Assembly (NCBI RefSeq): GCF_000336955.1
Contig: NZ_AOLI01000012.1
Coordinates: 178,471-242,470 of the forward strand
Origin: Haloferax larsenii JCM 13917
Lineage (GTDB): Archaea > Halobacteriota > Halobacteria > Halobacteriales > Haloferacaceae
DNA: 64,000 nucleotides
Reading direction: 5' to 3'
Shown here: in pieces, positions 26,918 through 35,626 of the stretch
Position numbering within the stretch: position 1 is the stretch's first letter
Layout: each line of letters starts with the position of its first letter
The notes under the pieces: generated by a model
The model's database searches: none
The model's input: only the letters and a program-made list of their open reading frames with translations
Told to the model about the DNA's origin: nothing
Position numbers and translations under genes: made by a program

Positions 26918-27394
26918 TCATCCTTTCTGACGAAATACCGCAGTCGAAGCAGCGAGCGCCTCGTCTACGGTCTCGTATCGAGCGAGGTGTGACGTGCAGT
27001 CGCAGTCGGAGGACCCAAAGCCAGCGATTGGCCCGTCGGCGAGCGTCGCGGCCACGTCGCACTCGACGTCGCTGTCGACCACGCAAACGACACGAGAGAG
27101 CGTGACGTCCGGGTGGCCGCCGAGGTAATCGACGTGCCAATGTCGAGCATCGTGGTTACCCTCTGCGACACGCCGGTGGCGAAGTACCCGACGAAGCCCG
27201 CCGGTACCGAAGGCGCTCCCGAGGTACACGTAGCTCCCTGTCGGAACTCGCTGTTCGCCGAGGGCACCGACCTCGATAGTGAGTTCGGGCACGTCGAAGA
27301 CGAGTGCGTAAGTTCCACTCGGCGAGTGAGTGTCGAGTTCGAGCGGGCCGTCGTCAGTACCGAGCGTTTCGGGTGCGAGGGAGTGGACGGTCAC
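26918..27394 (-). CDS. DUF123 / GIY-YIG-like nuclease domain protein
   Basis: A 158-aa DUF123-type protein, a distant GIY-YIG relative that in some species is fused to endonuclease III. SGTYALVFDV corresponds to the GIY segment and TGSYVYLGSAFG to YIG. The Arg in GGLRRVLRH and the conserved HWHVDYL and CDCTSHLA are typical. A role in DNA repair is inferred from the family. It is followed 21 nt downstream, on the far side of its start, by the DCC-type gene on the same strand. Confidence 0.8.
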   Translation of the reverse strand: MTVHSLAPETLGTDDGPLELDTHSPSGTYALVFDVPELTIEVGALGEQRVPTGSYVYLGSAFGTGGLRRVLRHRRVAEGNHDARHWHVDYLGGHPDVTLSRVVCVVDSDVECDVAATLADGPIAGFGSSDCDCTSHLARYETVDEALAASTAVFRQKG

Positions 27395-27415
27395 TGACGG
27401 GTGTTGAAACGGGGC

Positions 27416-27841
27416 CTACGAAAGGTCGGCGGGATGTGGTTCGGCGTTCGAGGCGAGGCTGTCGAACACGTCGGCGGCCGCTGTTTTGAGCGGGTAGACG
27501 CTGTGGAAGTCGTCCGGGTCGCGTCCGCGGCCGCTCGCAATGCCGACGGCCTTGGCGATAGTGTCGTAGTTGTCGCGGACGAGACTGCCGACGATGCCGG
27601 GCGTCCCCGCCCTGTCGGCGAGTTCTTTCGCGGCCGCACCGCCCGCGTAGACCTGTCCTTCGTTCCTGTCGGCGAGGACCATCGCGAAGGGAACCTCGTC
27701 GAACTGGGCCGCGAGGAACTCCTGTGCGGCGTCGTCGTACCACGAAATCGCCTCCACGTCGTCGAGGCGCTTGAGGGCAGTCGCGGCCACGGAGCAGTAG
27801 GGGCACTCCCCGTCGTAGACGAGGACGGCGTCCGCGTTCAT
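27416..27841 (-). CDS. DCC-type thiol-disulfide oxidoreductase
   Basis: A 141-aa protein of the DCC1-like (DUF393) family. VLVYDGECPYCSVAA has the family DGxCxxC motif; the two Cys could form a redox-active disulfide. AISWYDDAAQEFLAAQF and VYAGGAAAKELADR match later family stretches. Probably a small cytoplasmic oxidoreductase. ATG at 27841 (MNADAVLVYD) is chosen; the frame continues upstream without typical composition. Confidence 0.85.
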   Translation of the reverse strand: MNADAVLVYDGECPYCSVAATALKRLDDVEAISWYDDAAQEFLAAQFDEVPFAMVLADRNEGQVYAGGAAAKELADRAGTPGIVGSLVRDNYDTIAKAVGIASGRGRDPDDFHSVYPLKTAAADVFDSLASNAEPHPADLS

Positions 27842-27950
27842 ACGCTCTCGTGAGGACCCGAAGGACAAAAATAGCGCGGCGGATGAAGAAATCGTGCCAT
27901 CGTATAGCAATCTCCGACAGCGTTAGGACGGCGAAGTCCGAGGTGAGAGC

Positions 27951-30326
27951 GTGGACGACATCATCGAGTGGCTTCGAACGCGTCCGTACTACGAGGGGCA
28001 GATTCGCGCCCACCGGCAGTTCGAAGCACGCGACCCCACCTTCGCCGACGTCGACCTCGAACCGCGGTTGGCGTCGGCTCTCGACGACCGCGGTATCGAC
28101 CGCCTGTACCGCCATCAGGCCGAGGCAGTCGACGCCGTGCGTGACGGAGACAACGTCGTCCTCGCGACCAGAACCGCGAGCGGAAAGAGCCTCGCGTACA
28201 CGGTTCCGGCGTTCGAGCGCGCGATGGACCACGGCGGCCGCACGCTGTATCTCGGCCCACAGAACGCCCTCGTGTCCGACCAACTGGACACGCTCTCGGA
28301 CCTCGCGCACGGCCTCGGATTCGGCAGTCGCGTCTCGGTCGACCAGTACACCGGCCGACTGTCGAAATCGGAGAAACGTGACGTTCGGAAGCGACGACCG
28401 ACCGTCCTGCTTTCGAACCCTGATATGGTTCACTACGCACTCCTCCCGCACGCGCACCGCCTCTGGGAGTGGTTTTTCTCCTCACTGGAGACAGTCGTCA
28501 TCGACGAGGTTCACGGGTACCGCGGGGTCTTCGGGAGCCACGTCGCCTTGTTGCTTCGGCGACTCAAGCGTGTCTGCGAACGCTTCGGCTCTGACCCGCA
28601 GTTCGTCTGCTGTTCGGCGACCACCGGCAACCCGGTCGAACACGCCGCACGAATCACCGGTGAGCCGGAAGGGTCGTACACCCTCGTCGATGGCGACGCG
28701 AGCGGAACCGGCGAGACACACTGGCTGTTGTGGAATCCGCCGGAGTACGAGAATCCCGACGCTGGCGGGTCGGGACGCCGACGCTCGGCCCACGTCGAGA
28801 CGAAGAACCTGTTCGTCGATTTAGTCTCGCGTGGGCATCAGACGCTCGCGTTCACCCGGGCCAGACAGGCCGCCGAACGATACGCTTCCGAGAGTGCGAA
28901 CGACCTCAGGAGTCGCGGCGAACACGGACGTGCGGGCGAGGTCGCGGCCTATCAAGCGGCGCTCACGCACGACCGACGGCGGGAGATAGAGTCCGGCTTA
29001 CACGATGGCGACATCACGGGCGTCTGGAGTACCAACGCACTCGAACTCGGTGTGGACGTTGGCGGCCTCGACGTGGTCCTCATCGACGGCTACCCCGGCA
29101 CACGAATGTCCGCGTGGCAGCAAGCCGGGCGCGCAGGCCGCGGCGACAGACCGGCCTTGGTCGTCCTCGTCGGTGGCGAAGACCAGTTGGACCAGTACCT
29201 CATGAAACACCCCGGCGAGTTCTTCGAGGGCGACCCCGAACGGGCGGTGTCCGACCCCGAAAACGACCACCTGCTCCCCAGTCACGTCGCCTGTGCTGCG
29301 TCCGAAAATTGGCTCTCGACCGCGGACGAGGAATACTTCGGTTCGTCGTTCCCGAACGTGGTTTCCACCCTCGAAGACGACGGGACGGTGGCGCGGCGAG
29401 ACACCGACGACGGAGTGCGGTGGACCCACGACGGCGGCGGAAGCCCACAACACGCGATGAGCCTGCGAACCATCACGGACCGAGAGATTCGCCTGATGGA
29501 CTCGCGGAACAACGAGACCATCGCGAAACTCGCGTTCGAGGACGCCCTGCGCGACGCCCATCCCGGTGCAGTCTATCACCATCAGGGCCAGACGTACGAG
29601 GTCGCAGACCTCGACTTGGACCGCGACGTAGCCCGCCTGCAACCCACGTGGGCGGACTACTACACCCGTGTCCTCCACGACAAACACATCACCGTCGAAC
29701 GCGACATCCTGTCGAAACCGCTGTCTGCACGCTCTGATGTCGAGGTTCGCTTCGCCGAGGTGACGATGCGCAAGCAGATAACCGGGTTCGAGCGCCGCGA
29801 CCCGAAGCGCGGAACGACCATCGGCCAACAGCTTCTCGACCTGCCCGAGACGAGCCTGCGGACAAAGGCCCTCTATTTCACCGTCCCCGGCGACGTGGAG
29901 TCAGAGATGCGCGAATTGGGTGGCAACAGCGAGGAAGACGGCGGCTTGAGCGTCGGCAGCGACTACGCCTTCAACGGCGGCATCCACGCCGCCGAACACG
30001 GGATGATTTCGCTCTTCCCGCTAACGTTGCTCTGTGACCGGGGCGACATCGGCGGTCTCTCGACGCCGTATCACAGCCACACCGACCAATCGACCATCTT
30101 CATCTACGACGGGCACCCCGGCGGGGTGGGTCTGACCCGCGCCGGCTACGACATCGTCGAGCGACTGATGCGGCAGACGGCGGCACTGATTGCCGACTGT
30201 GACTGCGATGACGGCTGTCCCTCGTGTGTGCAGTCGCCGCAGTGCGGGAATGCGAACGACCCGCTACAGAAGGAGACTGCGGTGCTGTTGTTGGAATCGC
30301 TGACGGGGATGCGAAACTCGTCCTGA
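27951..30326 (+). CDS. MrfA/Hrq1-like DEAD/DEAH helicase with DUF1998
   Basis: A 791-aa SF2 DNA helicase. Walker A is TRTASGKSLAY (about 78-86), motif II is VIDEVHGYRG, motif III is SATTGNP, and motif VI lies in WQQAGRAGRGDRP. The C-terminal DUF1998-type domain ends with a four-Cys zinc cluster CDCDDGCPSCVQSPQCGN. Bacillus MrfA and fungal Hrq1 with this layout repair mitomycin-type crosslinks and bulky adducts, so DNA repair is the likely role. GTG at 27951 is the start. It is divergent from the DCC gene with 109 nt between. Confidence 0.9.
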   Translation: MDDIIEWLRTRPYYEGQIRAHRQFEARDPTFADVDLEPRLASALDDRGIDRLYRHQAEAVDAVRDGDNVVLATRTASGKSLAYTVPAFERAMDHGGRTLYLGPQNALVSDQLDTLSDLAHGLGFGSRVSVDQYTGRLSKSEKRDVRKRRPTVLLSNPDMVHYALLPHAHRLWEWFFSSLETVVIDEVHGYRGVFGSHVALLLRRLKRVCERFGSDPQFVCCSATTGNPVEHAARITGEPEGSYTLVDGDASGTGETHWLLWNPPEYENPDAGGSGRRRSAHVETKNLFVDLVSRGHQTLAFTRARQAAERYASESANDLRSRGEHGRAGEVAAYQAALTHDRRREIESGLHDGDITGVWSTNALELGVDVGGLDVVLIDGYPGTRMSAWQQAGRAGRGDRPALVVLVGGEDQLDQYLMKHPGEFFEGDPERAVSDPENDHLLPSHVACAASENWLSTADEEYFGSSFPNVVSTLEDDGTVARRDTDDGVRWTHDGGGSPQHAMSLRTITDREIRLMDSRNNETIAKLAFEDALRDAHPGAVYHHQGQTYEVADLDLDRDVARLQPTWADYYTRVLHDKHITVERDILSKPLSARSDVEVRFAEVTMRKQITGFERRDPKRGTTIGQQLLDLPETSLRTKALYFTVPGDVESEMRELGGNSEEDGGLSVGSDYAFNGGIHAAEHGMISLFPLTLLCDRGDIGGLSTPYHSHTDQSTIFIYDGHPGGVGLTRAGYDIVERLMRQTAALIADCDCDDGCPSCVQSPQCGNANDPLQKETAVLLLESLTGMRNSS

Positions 30327-30397
30327 GGAGAGCATGGGGGCATCCGATTCTCAGCTTGTTGGCCGTCTGAAACGTTGAGGCACGTACCAACAGGTAT

Positions 30398-30413
30398 TTT
30401 TGGTCTGCCTAAA
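30398..30413 (+). promoter_or_regulatory. iron-type operator TTTTGG-N4-CCTAAA
   Basis: A 16-bp dyad TTTTGG TCTG CCTAAA sits between the Box A (GTATTTTTGG) and the expected start of the leaderless mRNA at 30426. It matches the palindrome before the iron ABC operon (31639-31654) in length, spacing and arm sequence. DtxR-family repressors of haloarchaea bind TTAGG/CCTAA dyads, so iron repression is inferred. Confidence 0.6.
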
Positions 30414-30425
30414 ATTATACTGGCA

Positions 30426-31583
30426 ATGGATTCGGATATCTGCGTCGTCGTTCCGACCATCCGTGAGTTCGAGTGCATGCGAGCGTACTTCGACAACGCC
30501 CGCGCACACGGCTTCGACCTCGACCGTCTGTTCGTCCTCCTCGTGACGGAGGACTTCTGTGACACCGAGGAGATGGCCGCGATGCTCGACGACGAGGGAG
30601 TTTCAGGGGCAGTCTTCGACGAATCGGACCGCGAAGCGTGGTACGACGAACAGGGGATTTCGGAGTACGGGCATCTCGTCCCGGCCGCGAGCCACGCTCA
30701 GACGAGCTTCGGCTTGCTGTACATGTGGGCACACCCCGAGTTCGAGTACGGCTTCTTCATCGACGACGACACGCTCCCGCACGACGAGTGGGACTTCTTT
30801 GGGCGGCACATGGAGAACCTCCACCGCACCGACGAGGTGGAGTCCGTCGCCAGCGACGAACACTGGGTGAACGTCCTCTACCAGAACGCCGACGAACACG
30901 GACTGTACCCCCGCGGGTACCCCTACTCAGCGATGGGCGAGACGGTCGAGACGGACAGCATGGAACTCCGCGATGTGGTCGCCTCGCAGGGACTGTGGAC
31001 GAACGTTCCCGACCTCGACGCCGTGCGCATCCTGATGGACGGCGACCTGCAGGGACAGGCCCAGACCCGAACCGACTTCGACGACTTCGACGGCGACTTC
31101 GTCGCCGAACCGGGACAGTACCTCACCGTCTGTTCGATGAATCTCGCCTTCGAGCGCGAGGTCATCCCCGCGTTCTACCAGTTGCCGATGGACGACAACG
31201 AGTGGGAAGTCGGCCGATTCGACGACATCTGGTCGGGCGTCTTCCTCAAGCGCGCCGCAGACGTGCTGGAGAAAGACATCATCACCGGCTATCCACTGTG
31301 TGAGCACAACAAGGCCGCCCGCCCGACGTTCGACGACCTGAACAACGAAGTTCCGGGTCTCGAACTCAACGAACACCTCTGGGAAGTCGTCGACGCGGTC
31401 GGCGACGACGCCGACTCCTACGCCGAGGTGTTCGAAGCGATGGCTGACGAACTGGCCGACGGAGACTGGTCCGACTATCGAAACGGCGAGTTCTTCAACT
31501 ACGTGGGGAGCCATATGCAAGACTGGCTCGACTGTCTGGACGCGCTGGCGGCACCTCGTGCCGCGGTCACTGCAGACGACTGA
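30426..31583 (+). CDS. GT75/reversibly-glycosylated-polypeptide-like glycosyltransferase
   Basis: A 385-aa cytoplasmic protein. It opens with ICVVVPTIREFECMRAYFDN, a GT-A type nucleotide-sugar start that in plant GT75 proteins reads DIVIPTIRN, and has FFIDDDTLPHDEWDF, resembling the metal-binding DDD motif. Family assignment is tentative. Such enzymes act on UDP-arabinose or glucan primers; the substrate here is unknown. ATG at 30426 is chosen because Box A and an iron-type operator lie just before it. Its co-regulation with the iron uptake operon downstream is unusual for this family. Confidence 0.6.
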   Translation: MDSDICVVVPTIREFECMRAYFDNARAHGFDLDRLFVLLVTEDFCDTEEMAAMLDDEGVSGAVFDESDREAWYDEQGISEYGHLVPAASHAQTSFGLLYMWAHPEFEYGFFIDDDTLPHDEWDFFGRHMENLHRTDEVESVASDEHWVNVLYQNADEHGLYPRGYPYSAMGETVETDSMELRDVVASQGLWTNVPDLDAVRILMDGDLQGQAQTRTDFDDFDGDFVAEPGQYLTVCSMNLAFEREVIPAFYQLPMDDNEWEVGRFDDIWSGVFLKRAADVLEKDIITGYPLCEHNKAARPTFDDLNNEVPGLELNEHLWEVVDAVGDDADSYAEVFEAMADELADGDWSDYRNGEFFNYVGSHMQDWLDCLDALAAPRAAVTADD

Positions 31584-31638
31584 CACGTATTCCTCGTTTT
31601 ACACCGACTTGGGGCGCTGAACCGGCAGGTATTTATGT

Positions 31639-31654
31639 TTTAGGCCTACCTAAA
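31639..31654 (+). promoter_or_regulatory. iron-type operator TTTAGG-N4-CCTAAA
   Basis: A perfect-armed dyad TTTAGG CCTA CCTAAA lies 8 nt before the ATG of the solute-binding protein gene and just after Box A (TATTTATG), covering the expected transcription start. This is the classic position for a DtxR/IdeR-type repressor site. Confidence 0.7.
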
Positions 31655-31661
31655 TCCATGT

Positions 31662-32837
31662 ATGCAAGACCACGACCGAGAGCCTCGCGTCCACAGTCGT
31701 CGTCGGTTTGTCGCAACCACGGCGGCGCTAGGTCTCGGCGCACTCGCCGGTTGTACTGGCGGTAACGAAGAATCGACGGCAACGACGACGGCCGCCGACG
31801 AAAGCGGCGGCGAGGAACCAGTCGGACAGATTGGCTCCGGCCGCTCGCCGTTTGGCGACCGCGATATCACCGGTGGTGTCTCCGTCGCAGAGATGCCGGA
31901 CCTCTCGGGAGAGCTTACGCTCTACTCCGGTCGCGGCGAGGCACTCGTCGGCGAACTCATCTCGTTCTTCGAGGACTACTACGACGACTTCGACGTGGTC
32001 CCGCGGTACAACTCCGCGGCCGAACACGTCAACCAGATTCAGACCGAGGGGCAGAACAGCCCCGCCGACGTGTTCTTCTCGGTCAACGCCGGGTCGCTCG
32101 GCGCACTGAAGGACGCCGGCCGGACACAGGACCTCCCGAGCGAGGTTCTCGACCTCGTCCGCGACGAGTTCCAGGACCCCGACGGTCAGTGGACTGGTAC
32201 CTCGGGTCGCGCCCGAACCATCCCGTTCAACACCGACCAGTTCGACGAGTCGGAGATTCCGGACGACATCATGAAGTTCCCCGAGACGGAGGCCTTCCGC
32301 GACAACATCGGCTGGGCACCCACGTACTCGTCGTTCCAGGCGTTCATCACGGCGATGCGCGTCCTCGAAGGCGACGAGGCCACCAAGGAGTGGCTACAGG
32401 GCATGCAGGACCTCGGCGTCACCCAGTTCAACGACGAGTTCCTCGTCTCGCAGGCCGTCGCGGACGGCGAAATTCACGCTGGCTTCGCGAACCACTACTA
32501 CATCCAGCGCATCCTCGCCGGGCGACCGAACGCGCCGCTTTCGACCGCCTTCACCGCGGGCGACGCCGGTTCTATCTTCAACGTCGCGGGCGCGCTCGTC
32601 CTCGACACCGCCGACGATTCGGAACTCGCGGCAAACTTCGTCCGTCACCTGCTGTCGGCCGAAGCGCAGGACTACTTCGCCCGCACCACGTTCGAGTACC
32701 CGCTCGTCTCGGGCGTCGACCCAATCGGCGAACTCCCCAGCATCGACGAACTCAGCCCGCCGGAAGGGCTCGACCTGACGCAACTGTCGGACCTGGAGGG
32801 AACCGTACGACTCTTGCGTGAGGTGGGCGTGCTCTGA
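31662..32837 (+). CDS. Tat-exported lipoprotein, iron(III) ABC transporter substrate-binding protein
   Basis: A 391-aa FbpA-type periplasmic binding protein. The N-terminus has a twin-arginine motif (SRRRFVATTAALGLGALAG) running into a lipobox LAGC, so the mature protein starts at a lipid-modified Cys. Then LTLYSGRGEALVGELISFFE is the usual ferric-binding start, with NSAAEHVNQIQTEGQNSPAD and YYIQRILAGRPNAP further on. It captures ferric iron outside the membrane. It is the first gene of an operon with permease, ATPase and a glycosyltransferase, behind an iron-type operator. Confidence 0.9.
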   Translation: MQDHDREPRVHSRRRFVATTAALGLGALAGCTGGNEESTATTTAADESGGEEPVGQIGSGRSPFGDRDITGGVSVAEMPDLSGELTLYSGRGEALVGELISFFEDYYDDFDVVPRYNSAAEHVNQIQTEGQNSPADVFFSVNAGSLGALKDAGRTQDLPSEVLDLVRDEFQDPDGQWTGTSGRARTIPFNTDQFDESEIPDDIMKFPETEAFRDNIGWAPTYSSFQAFITAMRVLEGDEATKEWLQGMQDLGVTQFNDEFLVSQAVADGEIHAGFANHYYIQRILAGRPNAPLSTAFTAGDAGSIFNVAGALVLDTADDSELAANFVRHLLSAEAQDYFARTTFEYPLVSGVDPIGELPSIDELSPPEGLDLTQLSDLEGTVRLLREVGVL

Positions 32838-32849
32838 ACTGAATCACTC

Positions 32850-34445
32850 ATGGCGACCGAACAGCAGACAACGACTGGCGGGGGCGACGACGAGCAACCG
32901 CTCGGACTGACTATCGCCAGCGGTGCTGTCGCTGCCGCCGTCATCGTCCCGCTGTTGTGGCTCGTCAAAACCGCCCTCGACGTGGGCTTCGCCGAAGCGC
33001 TCGCACTCGTCACGCGCCCGACGACGGTGCAAGTGTTCATCAACAGCACCGTTCTCGTCGTTCTCGTGACGGCCGCGTGTGTCGGCCTCGGCGTCCCGCT
33101 CGCGTATCTCACAGTCAGAACCGACCTCCCGTTCAGACGCTTTTGGACCGTCGTCGTCTCGCTGCCGCTCGTCATCCCGAGTTACATCGGCGCGTTCGCG
33201 TTCGTGTCCGCGTTCGGTCCGCGCGGCGTGTTCCAGCGCCTTCTCGCGCCCCTCGGTGTCGAGTCGTTGCCCGAAATCTACGGCCTCCCGGGGGCGGTGC
33301 TGGTGTTGACACTCTACACGTACCCATACGTGTTCATCACCGCACGGGCCGCGCTGAAGTCGATGGACACCACGCTTATCGACGCCGCACGGACCCTGAA
33401 TCACACCCGCTGGGAGGCGTTCAAGCGGGTGACGATACCGCAGATTCGCCCGGCTGTCGCCGCCGGGGCGCTTCTCGCCGCACTCTACACGCTCTCTGAC
33501 TTCGGGACGCCCGCAATCATGCGATTCGACGCTTTCACTCGCGTCATCTACGTCGAGTTCGGGGCGTTCGGCCGCGACACGGCGACACTCCTCTCACTGC
33601 AACTCGTCGGCGTGACGCTCCTCATTCTCACCCTCGAATCGATGATTCGAGGCGACGAGCGCACCACGACCGGCGGGCGCTCGGGTAGCGTGATGGAACT
33701 CGGTCGCTGGAAGTATCCGGCGGTCGGGTTCGCGGCGCTCGTCGGTCTCGTCGCCCTCGTCGTTCCGCTGGGCATCCTGCTCACGTGGTTCGCACAAGGC
33801 GTCGCCGCGACGAGTCGCTCGCTCGCGTTCCAGCCCGAATACGCGTTCAACTCCGTGCTCGTCTCCGGTGCGACGGCTATCGTCGGAACACTCGCCGCTC
33901 TCCCAGTGGCATATCTCGCGGCACGGCACTCCTCTCGGGTGAGCACGCTGTTCGAGCGCGCGACGTACGTCGGCTACGCGGTTCCCGGCGTCGTCCTCGG
34001 TCTCGCACTCGTCTTCTTCGGCAGTTCCTACGCGACACCCATCTACCAGACGCTCTATCTACTCGTCTTCGCCTACGTCATCCGCTTTATTCCGCAGGCT
34101 GTCGGGTCGCTCCGTGCGTCGTTCCTGAGAGTCGACCCGGCGCTCCCGGAAGCGGCACGGACGCTGGGTGAGACGCCCACGGGTGCGTTCCGTCACGTGA
34201 CGCTCCCGCTCGTCGCGCCCGGCCTTCTCGGCGGCGCGGCGCTGGTCTTCTTGACCACGATGAAAGAACTCCCGGCGACGCTGCTCTTGCGTCCCGCAGG
34301 GTTCAAAACGCTCGTGACGCACATCTGGACAGCCCACGAGTCGGGGTACTTCGGACAGGCCGCAGTCCCCGCGCTCATCTTACTTTTCGTCTCCGGGCTG
34401 TCGATGCTCGTCATTATTACCCAAGAGGGATACGATGTCAAATAG
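32850..34445 (+). CDS. iron(III) ABC transporter permease (FbpB-like)
   Basis: A 531-aa membrane protein formed of two fused BPD-type permease units of about six helices each. EAA loops, which contact the ATPase, appear as LIDAARTLNHTRWEAFKRVT and ALPEAARTLGETPTGAFRHVTLP. This double-unit layout is typical of FbpB/AfuB iron permeases. It starts 12 nt after the binding-protein gene and overlaps the ATPase gene by 11 nt. Confidence 0.92.
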   Translation: MATEQQTTTGGGDDEQPLGLTIASGAVAAAVIVPLLWLVKTALDVGFAEALALVTRPTTVQVFINSTVLVVLVTAACVGLGVPLAYLTVRTDLPFRRFWTVVVSLPLVIPSYIGAFAFVSAFGPRGVFQRLLAPLGVESLPEIYGLPGAVLVLTLYTYPYVFITARAALKSMDTTLIDAARTLNHTRWEAFKRVTIPQIRPAVAAGALLAALYTLSDFGTPAIMRFDAFTRVIYVEFGAFGRDTATLLSLQLVGVTLLILTLESMIRGDERTTTGGRSGSVMELGRWKYPAVGFAALVGLVALVVPLGILLTWFAQGVAATSRSLAFQPEYAFNSVLVSGATAIVGTLAALPVAYLAARHSSRVSTLFERATYVGYAVPGVVLGLALVFFGSSYATPIYQTLYLLVFAYVIRFIPQAVGSLRASFLRVDPALPEAARTLGETPTGAFRHVTLPLVAPGLLGGAALVFLTTMKELPATLLLRPAGFKTLVTHIWTAHESGYFGQAAVPALILLFVSGLSMLVIITQEGYDVK

Positions 34446-35625
34446 CACACTCGGCACGTCCGACGATTCGACCGCACAGGAGTCTCGCTCCGATACAGAC
34501 AGCCCGACCGACACACCAACAGACGTGAACGCTCGAACAGACATCGTCCTCGAACTCGACGGCATCTCGAAGTCCTACGGGACCGAGTCGGTCATCGACG
34601 ACCTCTCTCTGTCGGTTCAAAACGGGGAGATTCTCACGCTGCTCGGTCCCTCCGGGTGTGGGAAGACGACGACGCTTCGGCTCATCGCCGGTCTCGACCG
34701 ACCAGACCGCGGCGAGGTCCGTCTGAACGGAAGTCCAGTCTCTGGAAACGGTTCCTTCGTCGCCCCCGAAGAACGCGGCGTTGGCGTCGTCTTCCAGGAG
34801 TTCGCGTTGTTTCCCCACCTCACTGCCGCCGAGAACATCGCGTTCGGCCTGAAGCACCTCTCTAAATCCGAACGTGAGGCGCGTGTCGACGAGTTACTGG
34901 ACCTCGTCGGACTGGAGACACAAGGGGAGAGCTACCCAGACGAACTCTCCGGCGGGCAGCAACAGCGCGTCGCGCTCGCGCGGTCGCTCGCTCCAGAACC
35001 GGCGATTCTCCTCCTCGACGAGCCGTTCTCCAACCTCGACGTGGACCTCCGAGTCCAGATGCGCGAGGAGGTTCGCCGCATCCTCAAAGAAGCGGGTGTG
35101 ACGGCCGTCTCGGTCACACACGACCAGGAAGAAGCCATGTCTATCTCGGACCGCGTCGCGGTCATGAACGACGGCAAACTCGAACAAATCGGCGAACCGG
35201 AGCAGGTGTTCCAGCACCCCGAATCGCGGTTCGTCGCCAGCTTCCTCGGCTACGCCGGCTTCCTTCCGGGCCACGTCTCGGGAGACGTGGTGAAAACGGA
35301 ACTCGGAACAGTTCCACGAGACCAGATTCACGGGCTAGCGGCCGAATACGACGAGACGGACATCGATATTCTCGTCCGCCCGGACGACGTGTCCGCTCAC
35401 GCGTGTAACGGGTCGGGACACGGCGAAGTCGTCGGCAAGCGCTACCTCGGGCCGACCATCCTCTACGAGGTCGAACTCGACGGCGGCGACAACCTGCTTT
35501 GCATGCACAACCACGACGAGACCGTCCCGACCGACGGCCGAGTCGAGGTGAGCCTCGACGCCGGTCACGAACTCGCGTGGTTCCCGAGCGAACAGCGTCC
35601 CGAATCCGGCCTCTACTCCGACTAG
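34435..35625 (+). CDS. iron(III) ABC transporter ATP-binding protein (FbpC-like)
   Basis: A 396-aa ABC ATPase. Walker A is GPSGCGKTT, the Q-loop is VFQEFALFPHLT, the signature is LSGGQQQRV, Walker B is ILLLDEPFSNLD, and the switch His is in VTHDQEEA. The C-terminal third (about 265-385) forms TOBE-type beta domains as in FbpC/PotA. The N-terminus has a Ser/Thr/Asp-rich tail of about 35 residues before the ABC fold. The gene overlaps the permease by 11 nt and is followed after one base by the membrane glycosyltransferase gene. Confidence 0.92.
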   Translation: MSNSTLGTSDDSTAQESRSDTDSPTDTPTDVNARTDIVLELDGISKSYGTESVIDDLSLSVQNGEILTLLGPSGCGKTTTLRLIAGLDRPDRGEVRLNGSPVSGNGSFVAPEERGVGVVFQEFALFPHLTAAENIAFGLKHLSKSEREARVDELLDLVGLETQGESYPDELSGGQQQRVALARSLAPEPAILLLDEPFSNLDVDLRVQMREEVRRILKEAGVTAVSVTHDQEEAMSISDRVAVMNDGKLEQIGEPEQVFQHPESRFVASFLGYAGFLPGHVSGDVVKTELGTVPRDQIHGLAAEYDETDIDILVRPDDVSAHACNGSGHGEVVGKRYLGPTILYEVELDGGDNLLCMHNHDETVPTDGRVEVSLDAGHELAWFPSEQRPESGLYSD

Positions 35626-35626
35626 A

